A DNA stretch of 64,000 nt from Hydractinia symbiolongicarpus (Eukaryota; Cnidaria; Hydrozoa; Anthoathecata; Hydractiniidae), in NCBI RefSeq assembly GCF_029227915.1, contig NC_079877.1, positions 12,089,351-12,153,350 of the forward strand, in the 5' to 3' direction. The notes under the pieces are model-generated. The model did not search any database. It saw only the letters and a list, made by a program, of their open reading frames with translations, and was not told the DNA's origin. The stretch's first letter is position 1. Each line of letters begins with the position of its first letter. Of this stretch, positions 34,004 through 46,768 are shown piece after piece. A program made the position numbers and the translations under genes.

Positions 34004-34491
34004 AAGTTGGCTGTGGATTCCGGTTTTTTTCTAATAACTCTTTATTGCTATGTTATACGGTTATAAAAATTACTGAGTTTCAATATTTACCTATTAGACG
34101 CATGCATGCCAAATTTTTAGGTCCCATACATATCAAAGGCCTTGATATTGGCTTAACTACCCCTAAAAACTCGATAAAATCATTTTGATGGGGAAAATTT
34201 AATAACTTCTGTTAGGATCATCTTTAGAACTTGAAACTTGCAACACAATTTTGAAGAAGAATCATTTTGAATAAGTTTGGCACGTGATTAATCTGATTTC
34301 TCGCTTTTGTCGGAAAATGCGCTGACACAAGCATAAATTTATTGTTGCTATTTTGTTCCTTTTATGACATACTATAAGTGCTCCAAGTTTGATTCAGTTT
34401 GAACAACGCTATGGAAAGTTATTTGGGGGGGGGGGGCAAATTCCGCTGCTCCCGGTCATAGTATGTTTGAAAAGCCCCCAACCGAACAGGG
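34004..34491 (+). mobile_element. piggyBac-like MITE fragment in unit B
   Basis: Family sequence from the ggtttttttctaataactc segment to the terminal CCGAACAGGG followed by TTAA (34492-34495). The 5' end, and about 0.4 kb of flank that unit C still has, are deleted, and part of the middle is missing. It is the same insertion as the complete copy in unit C, so it predates the B-C duplication. Confidence 0.7.
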
Positions 34492-36580
34492 TTAAAAAGG
34501 GCCCTACATTTCTAAAACTATTCGCCTTATTACATTACCTTAAGCGAGGAAATGAAAGAAGAGGAATTTCTTATTGAAGAAAACAATGCATCAAATTTCC
34601 TTCGCATTCGCAATCTTTTTTCCCCAATTTTCAAAAAAGTTATTCGCAATCGTTATTTGTGTTATTACCAAATTAATTGTTTGCAATTTAGCACAGTTTT
34701 ATTAAATTTAACATATTGTTTTACTTAGGCACAACAATTAAGCTGAACAATAGTTATTCGAGGTTCGCAATATTGGTGTATTTTTAGTGGTTTGAATTTC
34801 AAAGCAGCATTCTGTAACAATTCCAGATATTACTTTTTTACTTATTTGAGCTTTATACCTTTTTACCTTATTTGGTCCGGGGGGAGAGTGATCTCACTCA
34901 CTGTTTTATTACTTTTGTCATTTTTTTGCTCCGAAAAAAGCCAATAAGGGGATCCTTAGGCCCTCGTCTTTTTTTCAAAAAAACGACGTTAAGTAGACCT
35001 TGACTGAATTTCCCATTACGCCAAACTCAATTGAAAAATTCTGTAATAAAAATGATTCATATCCCTAAGTTCATTAGCCAAATTAGAACAATTTACCTAA
35101 ATTACGTTAATATGCTTATTCTTTAAGTGCCTCATTTCCAAGCTGAAATTTACGGTCAAACACTTCATATAGTCGAGCTTCCTAAGAATAGCCTCGTTTT
35201 CAAAGTAATTATTTTCTTCAAATTTAAAACGAAACCCACAAGAACATTATATTGCTCTAGAAACTCCATATTTGTCATGAAAATTTAATATTCTATCGGA
35301 ATATCCTTATTTGAAGAGCACAAAACCATTATAGAATTTTAGATGACGTCATAATTTTTGTAATTTATAAAATCCAGGTAAGGTAGTTTGATCCGCTATG
35401 ATAAAACTTACAAAAATTTTTATTTTCTCTAAATTGCTGTGGAAAAAAGACGATAGTTTAAATCTTTAAAGTAGGAATGAGTATATGTGCAAGTATCTTT
35501 TCCAAAAATATATGTTTGCCAATGCTAGTTTGTTAACCCAGTTGACGTTCTCTAATTCGAATCCCGAAGGGAAAAAGGTTTTGTCCGAATTATAGAGAGA
35601 TTCGAATAGTATAAAGTCTCTCTTGTTCGAATTTTCAGGTTTGAAGGCTGAAAATTCGAATTAGACAGAGATATCGGAATTTTTCAAAAATTGAAAAAAA
35701 TAATAAAGTAAAATATAATTAAGAATGACCGCTTTTCTTTGATCCTTTCTTTCTCTACCGTTCAAGGTCTAGTAGAAACTAATTGCTGAAAAACTGTTCG
35801 ATTTACATAGCTTCTTCTTAGTTATATTCTTTAAATCAAACATTTTTTTCCGTATGTGACGTACTAAAAGTGTGCTAAGTTAGATTCATTTTACGCCAGC
35901 CTGTGAAGAGTTATTGATGGGTGGCGTAACCCTTCCCCCCTTCCTCGGATATAATAAGTTCAAAAAAACCCGGATCGATAGGATTAAACTGATAGGTGTA
36001 AACGGGAGTTATAGCTAATATTGCAAACTTTATCTATATTTGCAAAAGTTTATGCGGCAAATTCTTTTTAAACCAGATTATGTTTTTTGTTTTTTCTCAT
36101 ACATTGTCCATATAATATCTGTAATAGGTTCTTCTGATTTCTTGAACATTTCGCGAATATCTTAGTAGCAAAGATAATCTCGTTTTAGAGCCGATTTAAG
36201 GACCATCATAATCTTAATAATTAGAACTAACTTTAAAAAAGTGCTAGATTTGCAAAAAGAAATATTTCCAAGAAATCTCAGAATGGTCAATTCGCGAAAA
36301 AAAGGCTTTGCGAAATATCTGAAATAGATCAATTTGAGGTTACGCCATACATAGAAAATGTGGCAGTAACTTTAAGATAGTCAAACTAGGCTATAATGAC
36401 AATAAAACGTCCATATATCCTTTTAGAGTTACGTTAACTCTTCTGATAACTTATTTATTTTCTTCTTGCATCACGAAGATCCAAAAAATTGGATAGGAAT
36501 CGGTGCCTTTGTTGACGAAAAAGACGCAAAATTGTTTAGAAAAGACGCGGAAATTGGCTTCTACAGAAGAACACAGTGTG

Positions 36581-37756
36581 CTAAAATTGTTTTGACTTTT
36601 CTTCTGTTCCAATTTCCGAATAGTTATTGACTGTTGGTGGTGACAAATCGGCATAAACAATTTCTTTTCTTGCTTCCAATTGAAGACCTGTATAGTGAGA
36701 TTCAGTTGTAGGAAATACTTCGTACTCTTGTCTATCTTCGTTTTCGTCGTGGTTTTTTGCACTTTGCTTATTTTGACAGTTAGTTTCAGCACCTAGAAAA
36801 TACATGGGCTTGTCATTTCGTATTTTATACTGCTACAGTGAATAACAGAAGATGTTCTAACCTCTGTACTTCACAACTCCATAAATGCATATATTAGCTA
36901 CTTGCGTAACCACAAGCGCTATAACTATTGCTAAAACTAATTTCTTCGTATCCAATCTTTTCACTAAAATCAACACAATGTCTTCTAGCAAAAGAAATTC
37001 ACAAAAAAACAAAATAAGTACCAATGCTGTATTGGCACAAGTGTCAAAATAACATCGGCTATAAAATTGGCATATACCTTCCAACAGTTTTGGACATGTG
37101 CAAGGATCGGTAGCATTTGTAGGTGCAGGAGTTGTTAAACTAGCACTGACTTTTATCTTCTCGCCGTACTTGTTTTTGTATGACGCCCAAATAAATACAT
37201 ATGAAGCATTTAATACATTACACACAACGTAGTATGTATGAGTTGTATTAAAAATATATTTTCCTCCTTCAAATTGTAAATGATAGTTAAGCGCACAATT
37301 GCCAGTTGCTTCACGTGTCCATATACCATTTATACAATCATTATCTTTGTAAAATATTGCATTGTGGATTTTTCGAGGCGAAACTAAAAGTTTTAAATTG
37401 ATTTTATAAATTTTCAAAAACAAAGTCAGTGAAAGAAAACAAGTTGTTACTACATGTTACGTCTATTAGTGTCTCTCCCTTGATCATTCCATTCGCACCA
37501 GACGCATTGAAAACTAGCTTTGTTCCACAATCTTCACGTGTCACGAGACGTCGAGTTTTATAAACATATCTGTACCGCATGATTGAGATATTCACTGGCG
37601 CAACTTCGGTAGAGTATGAATACTCTAATTCTTTTTGTAATTTCCAAGTTAAAACAGGTTTTGGATTTCCACTAACTTCGGTGGTAACAGATAACTGTTT
37701 ACCCTCGTTTATAGCATAACTTGTATTTAGTAAAGTACCACAAGCTTCAGGGCCAC
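36581..37756 (-). CDS. gene C exons 3-6: D2, D3, transmembrane, tail
   Basis: D2 has TEVSGNPKPVLTWK (Cys lost) and REDCGTKLVFNASG. D3 has KDNDCINGIWTREATGNCAL, YYVVCNV and NATDPCTCPKLLE. The TM exon encodes KKLVLAIVIALVVTQVANIC. The tail is acidic at first (NHDENEDRQ) and then carries four tyrosine motifs. The D3-TM intron is open; its translation would add CQFYSRCYFDTC and a second hydrophobic stretch. Confidence 0.85.
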
Positions 37757-40700
37757 CTACAATTATTTAAAAAAACACAAAGTCTAGTGATATCTGTCTT
37801 CAAGATCGTTAAATGTAAAATTCAGAGTGGTAATATTATATACTGATATTTTATAATAATAATTCATCTTAAGATGTTTTATAAACCGCAAACTGGAACG
37901 CCTAACAAACTTGTAAAACGGTATATCGAGTAGCAATCATTAGCGAACCTTTTTGTGGACTTTTTTATATGAGAAAACCTTTTGACATGTAAATAAAATG
38001 TGACTACGAAATTTTAAAAAAATTATAAATTATGATAAGTAATTAAGTGTACTAAGATTTCCTACTTAATGTAGATTGTGCGACCTTGATTCCTCGTAGA
38101 CTAATTGAAATTAATTTAATTTAAAAAAAGTCAAATTTAATGACATCAATGGGATACAAATAAAATCATATCTAACATTTTGCTTCTATAACGATCTAAA
38201 CCTAAAAAGATCCAATTTTCCGGGAAATAATAACGCTTATTTTATTAAGCTTGGTACATACGTTAGGGTGGTTAGGGTGAGGACAAAATATTTGATAACA
38301 TTGAGATTCATTTATAAATTCACACGCAACTGTGAATCCAAGATCAATGACTTACTTCCAAGAAAACAATCTGAAACTGTCATACTTTTTGTTGTTTTTA
38401 AACCACATATTTTATATTTACAATAACGACTTTTGTTAAAAACATCATTAGCTGTCATAATATATTCCTGTTAAAACCTAAGTTAAATTTTTTGGTCATC
38501 TAGATTGAAAAATATCTTAGTTTCCACTCCCCATAGTTTGCTATTAAACACTCTTCTTATGTTAATCATCGTTTGTACAAATACCACACCCTTGGTAACC
38601 GACTCATGTATTTCAACCGTTTGACTGTAAACAAAGGCATAAAATTAAATCTTTAATGCATTAAAAGCCAAGTTAAGGGTCACCCAGCAACAATAGTAAA
38701 ATCCTATTAGCAGCTAATTTACTTTCCGGATAATCCATACCATGATTAGTACTAAGACAATTACGTATTAATCAGGCATAATTTTTTTAACAGATGAAGG
38801 GGCTTATAACATAAAATATTCAAAGGATTTACGAGTTGCAGCTAGAATTTTCTTTTCCTTTTAAACCTTATTAACAGCGGGTCTTTTTTGTACTGTATAG
38901 CCCTTAAAAGAGGAACAAAGTAAATTTGGAATTACCTATGCATAGAAAAAAACGTGTCCTACTTGTAGAAAGTCATAATACAAACACATACAAGGTAAAT
39001 ATGACACGCAATATCGCACATGTCTGAAATAAACCATTCTCCCAGTTTGCCAACAAGCACTTTTAGAAGTTCCCGGAACATGCCACCGTCCGAATAATGC
39101 AGTGAACCCTCCATGGTACATCAAGTTCACAACTTTTTTGTCCTAACAGGTCTCAATGGAGTTAGAAATAGTCTCACAAAGGTTAATTATTGTATATCCC
39201 TGTTATATCGACAGATGTGGTTGTTAGTACTTATAAGGAACAATTTTTAAAATATTGCCAGTTACTTCAAAAGTATTTCCAGTATTAAAAGTAAGTTGAT
39301 ATGTCACCTTACAATTTACAGTATCCTCTGTCTTCCAATCCACATGGACACAATTATCTTTATGGTAATAGCTATGGCAGTTTCCCCTAATGGCTTAACT
39401 AAATGATTTTATACCATCTAACAGGCAATGATGTTTTTTAAAAATTTAATAAATCGGTACACAAATTTTTTTAACATGCTTGGTATACTACAAAAAATGT
39501 TTATTTATACGTAGATAATAAACAGTATAATAAACAAAACAGTGACTCACAATTATATCAAGTTATTTCAAGCTTGTGACCATATGCTCGAAATCCAATT
39601 ATGTGACCGCAATTTGTCCTAGTTAATGCCTTTGTTGTATATGTGTATTGGTAAGTTCTTGTGATATTTTCTTTCAAAGCAGAACTGGCTAAGGATTGCC
39701 ACAAACATCTTGTTTAAAGTCAATTCTGTTACTGCATTCATGCTGTCGCTTTCAGATATATTTGCACGACAAAAAAGAGGACCCCCTTCATCAAGTATGT
39801 AGCAGGTTACACCATGCACATACTTATTATAACCAAAAGACTTTCATTATTAATGGACGTAATAAACAAAAGAGTTTGAAGGATATAAAAACCACATGTT
39901 ACTTGCTAGGTTGATATCATAAATGATTAATGCATGTAAAGTAGTTAAAATTTATTAATAAAATTATCATTGATAGCGCAGCGTACTATCAATTCAATAA
40001 TTTATAGTAAAAATTGCTGATTTTGTTAAGAAGAAGTGGCTTATCATAGCAAAAAACTTGGTTGTAAAAACGGTACTTCAGGAGGATAATTTTTTTAACT
40101 TTCTTGCAAAATTCTATAGCCAAATGTTATCATAAACTTGAATTCCTAATAAGCTTTAGGATTTAAAACTTTAGGAAGAGGAGCAAAACTCATAAAAGGC
40201 TACTTAATTTTAATAATTTTGATGGCAACAGAAAGTCTCAATAACATGCCAAAAATAAATTTTTCCTAAGAACTTATTGTGATCATTCGGTAAAACTTTC
40301 CTCCCTGATTAAAATATTGCAAGATCATACCCATCTAACAGAAAAATATATTGGAAATGAGGGATTTTTGTTTGTGGTGCCTACAGGCATTTTAATTTAG
40401 GTGTTAAACAGATAATTAAATATTTAAGCAGCAAGATGATCCTTTGTTTCTTTGTGATGGAAAACAGGTGCCACATTGTTCATTCTTATTTCTCCAATTT
40501 TAAACAAAATGTGACGGTATCAGATCTATACTTTTTGTAGCATGTAGTCCCTAATCTTACGTGTTCATAAACCTTTTAACCAAGATGCAGTTTTTCTTTG
40601 ATTTAATGTATAATAGCTTCTACTTCTTGAAAAGGTTAGCTTGTTATAGATATAAAACAGAAATAAATTAAACCTGGAATATAGACTTTAAGATTTCGCT

Positions 40701-43700
40701 GTCATTGCAAAGTTATTTATTACTTTAAAAAAGCCTGCAACTAGGAATTGGAGTAATAAATTACACATTTTGGAAAATAAAAAAACTGTAACTCACCTAA
40801 AACTTCTTTTATAATCACTGTTGAATTTTTTGGATAATATTCTGGTGCCTTGTAGAATACAACTTTCAAATTAAAAGACTTTTTTTCATTGAACTGGATT
40901 TTCTTGATAGATAGTGTATATATACCATTTGTCAAGCTTCCAGATAATCGATTACCAAACCTTTTTTTACCAACAATTGTGAGGGTTGATGTTAATTTGA
41001 TTATTTGAACATTGGTTGATCCAAGAACAAACACCTCTACTCCAAATACTTGTTCTCCAGCATCAGGGGCAACTCTCCATTGCAATTGAGCAATTTGATT
41101 AACTGGAACTTCTAAATTAGTTTTGACAGCTTCAACTGTACCACATATCACTAAAGTAAGATTATACATAGTCATGAATAATGATTAATTTTCGTTCCGA
41201 AATCAATGCAAAAATATCTTTAAAATTTGCATTTTAAAATTCACGTTCTCAGAGCTGTTATAATATAATTATATATATACAAAACATGAGTTCTTAAATA
41301 AAGAGTGGAACAACTAACCACAAACAACTATAATATTACGATTGCAGGCATGATAAACAAGCCCCTGCTATTTTACATTGTGACAATGCAGGCCATTTCT
41401 TCAACAAAACTATGCCAGAGCTACAAAAAGCACCCGCTAAAAAATTATAAGTGCTATGGTGTGCGAAAAATCGCATTCGTAAGCAACATTTACAAGTGTG
41501 ATGTGAATATATGCAAGTGTGATTCACACTTAACTGTTTTTTGTTTACTGCAACGTTTAATGTTACTTAAGCTGTACGGAAATGAATATTGTAAAACGTA
41601 TTAACCACCCAGTGCAAGGTTGAACAATGTTGAACGTGATGATGTGTTGGCAGATTTGCTATACGTTTTTGGCATTTACTATATTTATAGACATTTTTGA
41701 TTTCTCTTTCCCCTTTTAAAAATATTTTTTAAACTTTATTCAACATGTTTCTTCTTAAAAATATTTTTTAAACTTTATTCAACATGTTTTTTCTCAAAAA
41801 TATTTTTTAAACTTTATTCAACATATTTTTTCTTTGGTACTAGAACACGAAAACATTTAATATTCTCAATACTTTTTAACAAATCAATCACAAACAAATG
41901 AATGTTACTTAATCAGCGTAATAGCCTTTTTCATCGCTCTTATATATTATAGAAAAGAAAAAAATCATGAGTGCGATAAAAAAACACTCGTAAATTATCT
42001 TATGAGTGTGAAAGTGAATTACGGTATGCAAAGCAAAAATTTTTCACCTATACTTTTCCTTGTGTTCTTCATAGGAAATTTAACTTACGATCGCTGTATA
42101 TAATTCCGTGTATAAAAATTATGGTCTGAAAATTTCTGAAAGTTCGTTTTTGTATGATTTTAAGACATGAAATCTCTCCACATTTTGAAATTTTGGAGGT
42201 TTTCTTAAATAGTTCATGCTTACAAGGTCCTGGAATCAAGAAACTGCTAAAATTACAATTTTTTTATCATCACATTTTATTTTCCATTTTTTGACAACTC
42301 ACAATCAGTTTGTGTTACAACTGGCTGAAACATTATAGTTAGTCTAATAATTTATGCATGTTATGTTAACGTCAGATCTCTGTATCCTCTCTTAAGTAAA
42401 AATTTTATTGATTTAAGAGCTATAAAATAGCATAACTTTTCTTAATTTAATTTGTTTTACTTTTATTTTGCCACTTACGTTGTATGAACACATGATTGTT
42501 GCTGCTTATTTCTGTCAGATTGAAGGTCTGGGGATTATATCTGATGTGGTTACCCTTCCTCATTTGGAAGAATAAAAATTGTCAATTGTTTCCATTAGTT
42601 CTAGAGTGTTTAAAGTTCTAATTAGAGCTACAACATTTTTTGAAATTTAAAGGGTAAAAGCTCATTTGATTTTGATTTTCAGTATGAATACCGTCATTGT
42701 CTAGCCCAACTAGACAATGACGGTATGTGGAGATCCGAGGAATTTAGGATCTTCGCCGATCTTGTTATGGGACAGATCTTATTAAGGATATTATATCCAT
42801 TTCTGGAGATTGTTTCCATAATCAAGGAGATTTTTTTATAGAAATATCAACCAGACGGAAAGAAAGAATCACCTTATTATAGTTGTCTTGAAAGAGCCCA
42901 AAATGGAGTTTTCATATAAAACAAGTGCAGATGTAGATGTGCATATTTTACATGGTTAGCCCCACAAATATCGAGGGATATGCATTGTCCAAGTTTATCG
43001 AAAACAAAATCTCATCTGAGCAATAAATCGCTTGGAAAAGGTTAGGGGTATTATAATATGGATATTATAACAACATGGCAGCATACACTTGGCACGAGTG
43101 AAGTTTTGTGAAATTGACTGTTACAATTATCTGTTACAATTTTTGAAAAATCGTTCACGTTATTTAAAAAGTTATGATAACGATAGGGTAACAATTCTTA
43201 AACATAAATTTTATGGCTTGCACGTTTAAGTCCCTCATTGGTTGTGGCATTTAGTTGGTGCAATGGCGAACAAAAACATATGTTGTTGGAATTCAATTGC
43301 TAACAACTGCTTGTCACTATTAAAGAAGTATATGCATATTTCTTCAACTGATTTTATGGCTTGTTATTGGAACTTTGAACCTTGCTATAGATGAGTTTCA
43401 ATGTTTATGTTTTCACGGGATTGTCTTGCACATTTGGAAAAAAAATCAGAAAAATTGGGGCAAAAAATGCAGACCATAGGTGAACAAAAATCAAAATATG
43501 ATTAAGAACTTTTGTACTCTGGCTACTAGCATCTTTTCACTGATATATGATCAAAATCTGAAGTACATGCAACCTATATCCTAATTTCAAGATCAAAAGA
43601 TGCCTCCACCTGAGAATAAAGTTTGAAATTAACTGATCCACGGCTTATCACCTGCATTATCAGTCAGGGATAGCAAATTAGCCTATCACGCCAACTTAGG

Positions 43701-45369
43701 ATAGCAGATTTGTTAAAAGATTTTCTAAAGATTAGTTAGGAAATCATCTCCTATTTAGGTGTGTTTTCTTCTTTTACAATTATCTCAACAACCAAGTCTG
43801 ATCGTGTCACCTTTTTTCGGAGTTTTGTTGCTCATTACATCATCCTCGTTCAAGCAAAAATTTTTATAGTTTGCTTTACAGGAATAAAAATGGTATGTTA
43901 AAAGTCTTTTGATTTTCTAATTAGACAAGAAATAGCCTATTTAAGCTATGCACCACTATGTTGAGAATATGTGCGCGGAAAAATTAGCCTTTTCAAGAGG
44001 CAACCCTGGTCGTAAAACAAAGAAGCCGTAACAGAAATAATAAAGAAAAGTTATACTTGGATCATCAAAATGAGGTTCTATAGAATGTTTTTAGCTAATA
44101 AAATCATTGCATATATGCAGAAGGACAGCCAAAGGCAGCAAAAACCAGGTTGATAGTTTAATTCGGACAGATAAATCGCGTAAATAAGCTATATCATAGA
44201 TTAATTACACTATCATTGCCTAATTTGCGGTTATCCCTGACTGATTATTTTGTCTGTCAACTTGCGTGAGAGGTCTGGGGATTATAAACAACACGCATCA
44301 TGATGAGGGTCGTCTAAGGGACTGCAAAAAGGCAAAAAGATAAAACCGGTTTCTCAATTTAGTGCAACAAATATACAACATATCCTCATCCAGAAAATTT
44401 TGACAAAGTATAAATCTTTTTTTGTTTGTTTTTTTTACTTGGTACAACAGTTAAAATGGGGTTCATTTGAAAAAAATGGCAATCTTTCCTTTCTAGTTAG
44501 GTAGCTGGTTAAGGCCACCATAAAAAATATGTTATGTTCACGTCCTAAAGACCCTACAAAAATGAGTCCGTTGGTCAGTCGGGCGTATTTTTTCCCGAGC
44601 TTTTTAGATAACAGAACAATAAAATAATGTGGAAGAAGTTATTCTGTTTGACATGATATAATCAATGCCCTTATAATATTATTTGTAAAACTATTTTTGT
44701 ATTATTGAGAATGTTAGGCGTTTTTTCAAGTTTAGTGAGCACAGTTTCTTAATTTTTATTCTTACGTCCAAAACCTCATTAAATTTGCTCAATTACAGTC
44801 CTTTAATTTGCAATTATTGTAAAATCTAAACAGACAGACATTCGCCATTTTTGTCTTTGTTTCCTAACATGTGCAATTCTTTTATTGCGTAAGTAATATT
44901 GTCCACTAAACCTGGGGCTTGTGAACGACTTTCTGGGAAGTTTTCCTACGTCTGGTACAGTTTGGCTAATAATCTCAGCTCTCGGCAGACAAGGAACTAC
45001 TTTTCTCTACAGACGAACTTCCTTGATTATTTAAGTACGGTTGCATTAGTTCCCAATTTATTGTTCCAACATTAAGCATGTTTATTAACCTAAACAGAGA
45101 TACATTTTACCATGTAACCAAATTTTTTTTAAATATATCGTGTCTGGTATCATCGAATACGTATATGCGCTGACGATTGATAACAATACTTTGTTACGTT
45201 ACTTATAGGTTGGGACCATGTCATGTCTAAACTACATTCCCACAAAATATTTCGCTCACGAAAACAATATAAAAAGGACTAATATTACATTGATACGCAC
45301 TCACCTACCTGTCTTCAACATTACCGAATGTGTTAAACAGATATAAAGGTACTTCTTCAAAGCTGTCAT
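36581..45369 (-). CDS. gene C: Alr-like immunoglobulin-superfamily receptor
   Basis: Intact 445-aa receptor with the same exon sizes as gene B: 45369-45309 (signal), 41150-40797 (D1), 37756-37454 (D2), 37383-37078 (D3), 36963-36862 (TM), 36792-36581 (tail, TAG). All introns are phase 1. The domain 2 cysteine of the VCGNPKP motif is Ser here (S167, VSGNPKP), so a normal Ig disulphide there is impossible. The tail keeps YEVF, SHYTGL, IVYADL and NNYSEI. Intron 4 (36964-37077) is 114 bases and open in frame, so a form retaining it would still reach the membrane helix. A candidate AATAAA lies at 36454-36459. Confidence 0.87.
39236..39835 (-). pseudogene. decayed extra D2- and D3-like exons inside gene C intron 2
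   Basis: The counterpart of the relic in gene B intron 2. The D3-like piece at about 39389-39236 reads YYHKDNCVHVDWKTEDTVNC. The D2-like piece, about 39560-39835, has a readable stretch GVTCYILDEGG..FCRANISE before frames break. The AG acceptor is preserved, but the first bases of the exon have changed. It predates the B-C duplication and is absent from unit D. Confidence 0.5.
40797..41150 (-). CDS. gene C exon 2, V-set-like domain 1
   Basis: A 354-base exon. Strands QLQWRVA, IYTLSIKKI and KSFNLKVVF are visible. Replacements relative to gene B cluster in the PDAGEQVFGVEVF and LTSTLTIVGKKRF stretches. Donor GTGAGT at 40796; acceptor CTTTAG at 41151. Confidence 0.83.
41717..41833. repeat. 38-base motif repeated three times
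   Basis: Three consecutive copies of aatattttttaaactttatt..caacatgtttcttctt in gene C intron 1. Unit B has one copy at the same place, followed by about 200 bases of less AT-rich sequence (30600-30815) that unit C lacks. Confidence 0.8.
42688..42726. repeat. perfect 17-base-stem hairpin, unit C only
   Basis: ATACCGTCATTGTCTAG, loop CCCAA, then the exact reverse complement. Unit B has only the right-hand part (ttgacggtatgtggag near 31650), so the left arm arose or was inserted in unit C. Confidence 0.8.
43808..44179. other. insertion of about 370 bases, unit C only
   Basis: Unit B reads straight through ctgatcgtgtaaataagc, whereas unit C has about 370 extra bases between ctgatcgtg and aatcgcgtaaataagc. 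The near-repeated atcgtg/atcgcg at the two edges could be a decayed target duplication. No inverted ends or coding sequence seen. Confidence 0.5.
45309..45369 (-). CDS. gene C exon 1, signal peptide
   Basis: ATG at 45369; encodes MTALKKYLYICLTHSVMLKT, then G and donor GTAGGTGAG. Same length and phase as gene B exon 1. Confidence 0.8.
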
Positions 45370-46042
45370 CTTGTAAAAGTAAATATAATGTTGTATACTC
45401 CACTTGCTAACATTTGATAATGTCAAAGTTCAGTTGCGTTTACTCATTATAACGTAATTAAACCATAATCAACGGAAAAGTGAAACCTCATTGTAATTGC
45501 TTAATTTAATGAAACTTTTAGATGACGCTTTTCAATTAAATAATAATGTTCCATTCCGGGTAAAGACAGAGAAAATCATTACATGAGATATTCATTTTAT
45601 ATACATTACAAAGAAAACTTGATAGAAACCAATAAGAAAACATGCTACCGACTAAAATTTACCCTTATTTATGTCTGATTTAATATACTTTTGTGGAATT
45701 TAACATTTAAGTTATCATCTGACGGACGAATAAATTAGTCCTACAAGTTAAATTTTAGGTTCAGATTATTCAGTAAAGTGATACCAGTGAAAGCCAATAA
45801 ACTGTAAATTACAAATTCCTGAAAACACAGGAAGGTAAACTAAAACTTGTGACGGGTTTTAACCGCAGGACAATATTATGCTACCATACCATTGTGAACA
45901 TGACGTTTGTAAATAGATATGAAAAAAGTGTTCTACGTCTACCTTATTGGCAATGATTAAGGAGAAAAAGTTTCAGCACAAAAAGAATATGGTATTTACG
46001 AATTTCCGTTTAATTCGCAATCTTGCATTCTCCGTTGTTTAA

Positions 46043-46768
46043 CCCTATTCGGTCTACGGGGTGGGGGGAGGTGTGGCGAATTCCCCCTCCCCTGACGGTT
46101 TTTTTAATAAGACCTTATTGCTATGTTATATGGCTATGAAACTTACTGAGTTTCAATATTTATCTATTAGACACATACAAGCCAAATTTTTAGGTCCCAT
46201 ACATTTCAAAGGCCTTGATATTGGCCATTACTCGAAACTACCCCAAAAAATCTCTATGAAATCCTTATGATGGGGAAAATTTAATAACTCCTGTTAGGAT
46301 TATTTTTAGAACTTGAAACTTGCAACACAACTTTGAAGAAGAATCATTTTGAATAATTTGGACACGTGATTAATCCGATTTCCCGATTTTGTCGAATCTC
46401 TCCCGAAAATCGGAAAACCCGGATTTTCGGGCAATTTTTGGCACTTTTTTATGCGATCCACCTAAAAACCGGCAAATATGTAAAATAACTTTTATTTAGC
46501 TTTTAGAAACTTCAAACAGAATGCAAAAGTTCGCTCTAGAACAAAAAATTTATGCAGATAGTGGCATTTTTAACACATTTCAAGCTTCTGCTGACGTCAC
46601 AGAAAATGCGCTGACGCAAGCAGAAATTCATTGTAGCAACTTTGTTCCTTTTATGACATACTTAGTATGACAAGTTTGTAAGTGTGACAAAGTTGATTCA
46701 ACTTGAACGACGCTATGAAAAGTTATTGAGATGTTATAATATGTTCGCAAACCCCAGGCCGAATAGGG
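46043..46768. mobile_element. complete piggyBac-like MITE, 726 bases
   Basis: TTAA (46039-46042), CCCTATTCGG..., ...CCGAATAGGG, TTAA (46769-46772). Inner sequence includes tatttatctattagacac, ggccattactcg and a cccgaaaatcggaaaacccggattttcggg palindrome. This is the reference copy for the family in this window. Confidence 0.8.

Larger units (their letters stand above)
24514..35532. repeat. tandem unit B (about 11 kb) of segmental duplication
   Basis: First of three head-to-tail units. It begins at TTAACCCGGTTGAC and the TTCTCTAATTCGAATCC hairpin region, contains gene B, a MITE fragment and about 1 kb of trailing spacer, and ends where the same start recurs at 35533. Introns and spacers match unit C closely along the whole length, with a few large indels. 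Confidence 0.85.

Noticed and set aside
36857-37423. Continuous 188-codon frame spanning D3 and TM of gene C as one exon
   Set aside because: The same boundary is spliced with a good GTATATG donor and TTTTAG acceptor in the A and B models, where the intron is not readable; I therefore model it as an intron and report retention only as a possibility.
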